DNA of 64,000 bases from P52-10 sp041397365 (GTDB taxonomy: Bacteria; Pseudomonadota; Alphaproteobacteria; Rhizobiales; Xanthobacteraceae). The stretch covers positions 124,001-188,000 of the forward strand of contig JAWKWT010000007.1 in assembly GCA_041397365.1 (NCBI GenBank), written 5' to 3'. The notes under the pieces were generated by a model. That model was not told the DNA's origin. It saw only the letters and a list, made by a program, of their open reading frames with translations, and searched no databases. Of the stretch, positions 63,479-64,000 are shown piece after piece. Within the stretch, counting starts at the first letter, position 1. Every line of letters starts with the position of its first letter. The translations under genes were made by a program, and so were the position numbers.

Positions 63479-64000
63479 ATGGCCGAAGCTGAAAAGAAAC
63501 CGCACCTTTCGCTGGTCGATGTCGATACGCACATCTTCTCCGGCCTCATCAAGCGGCGGCGCGTGACGCCGGCGGAAGGTGCGAATGACGCGGCGCCGCA
63601 GGAGCCGACATTGGTGAGGAGAAAGCCGTTGCTTGAAAGATTCACCAGGGAGCAGCGGACGTCCGCGATCCTCGCGCTTCTGTCGATCGGCCTGCTGTTC
63701 GTGGTGTGGTACCTCGGCACGAAATACCGGATCGAGTTCTACATCCGCTTCAAGAACGTTCCGACGCCTTATGAAGTGTTGCAGCAGGCGATGGATGTCG
63801 GCCTCTCGGCGCAGTTCTTCGTCAACATCGTCAACAGTGTTCGGCGAATCCTGCTGGGCTTCTTCATCGCAATCCTGATCGGCGTGCCGCTCGGGCTGGT
63901 AATCGGCAGATATCGCTATGCGCGCGATTTCTTCATGCCGGTCGTCGAGATCTTGCGGCCGATTCCTGCGATCGCCTGGGTGCCGATGTCGATCATGCTG
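63479..64000 (+). CDS. ABC transporter permease, nitrate/sulfonate/taurine family, N-terminal part
   Basis: The first 174 codons are in the window; the gene runs off the right edge. A long cytoplasmic N-terminus (about 60 residues, basic) precedes the first helix ILALLSIGLLFVVWYLG. The following VNIVNSVRRILLGFFIAILI and GVPLGLVIGRYRYARDFF are the BPD_transp_1 core, and EILRPIPAIAWVPMSIML is the typical stretch before the coupling loop in SsuC/TauC proteins. It starts 18 bases after the receptor stop, so the two are one operon. Confidence 0.9.
   Translation, partial: MAEAEKKPHLSLVDVDTHIFSGLIKRRRVTPAEGANDAAPQEPTLVRRKPLLERFTREQRTSAILALLSIGLLFVVWYLGTKYRIEFYIRFKNVPTPYEVLQQAMDVGLSAQFFVNIVNSVRRILLGFFIAILIGVPLGLVIGRYRYARDFFMPVVEILRPIPAIAWVPMSIML

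Noticed and set aside
1..64000. Insertion sequences, transposases, integrases, tRNA-linked integration sites
   Set aside because: No transposase or integrase motifs, tRNA genes or matching terminal repeats were seen on either strand, so I do not claim a mobile island.

Overview
The window reads as about 64 kb of GC-rich chromosome from an alphaproteobacterium of the Bradyrhizobium/Rhodopseudomonas/Afipia type (Hyphomicrobiales). This is inferred from codon use, the number of ABC importers and Bug/TctC binding proteins, and the short GC-rich palindromes between genes. I see no rRNA, tRNA, CRISPR array, insertion sequence or phage gene. Most of the window is catabolic and transport gene clusters with local MarR, TetR, LysR and Crp/Fnr regulators.

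Layout. (1) 1-6420, minus strand: a Liv-type ABC importer operon (livG, acyl-CoA synthetase, livH, livM, binding protein, livF) with a 24-bp perfect palindrome before livF. (2) 6911-10513, plus: a biotin-dependent acyl-CoA carboxylase (beta and alpha), each with one frameshift, then a heavily frameshifted MFS gene on the minus strand. (3) 12171-25281: a MarR regulator divergent from a 12-kb operon of a CaiB pair, a Dpp-type importer with two receptors, a hot-dog protein and an IpdA/IpdB-like pair. (4) 25697-33631: a TctC protein, two acyl-CoA dehydrogenases, a second CaiB pair, a crotonase and an NMO/FabK-like flavoprotein. (5) 33757-36711: a DUF35 protein, a thiolase-fold protein lacking the usual cysteine, and two tandem TetR regulators. 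(6) 36870-44820: a second Dpp-type importer, an AMP-dependent ligase and an SDR. (7) 44983-51255: LysR remnant, cystathionine beta-lyase with a scrambled 5' end, VOC protein, sulfurtransferase and two TctC copies, one decayed. (8) 51295-59742: frameshifted molybdopterin oxidoreductase, frameshifted MFS, CorA-like protein, crotonase and an alkyl-sulfatase with a broken N-terminus. (9) 59996-64000: TetR, Crp/Fnr and the start of a sulfonate/nitrate-type ABC importer.

Regions 3 to 6 look like one catabolic island for an imported carboxylic acid. Two Dpp-type importers would bring it in; the ligase and CaiB transferases would form the CoA thioester; paired acyl-CoA dehydrogenases, crotonase and SDR would do beta-oxidation-like steps; the thiolase/DUF35 and IpdAB-like pairs would break carbon-carbon bonds. 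The parts resemble the late stages of steroid or alicyclic-acid breakdown, but no steroid-specific ring enzymes are present, so the substrate is unknown. Three related boxes ending GAYAAGCAAAT, before 29355, 33757 and 36870, probably bind the twin TetR proteins; a doubled GTTGA-N4-TCAAC site lies before the MarR-linked operon.

Reading frames are broken in patches (about 10.56-11.13, 44.98-46.29, 49.89-51.07 and 59.1-59.74 kb, plus single events at 7.90, 8.99, 40.45, 51.87, 52.94 and 54.40 kb), while 12-40 kb is clean. Some patches cross gene boundaries, so sequence error must be separated from true gene decay before functional conclusions are drawn there.
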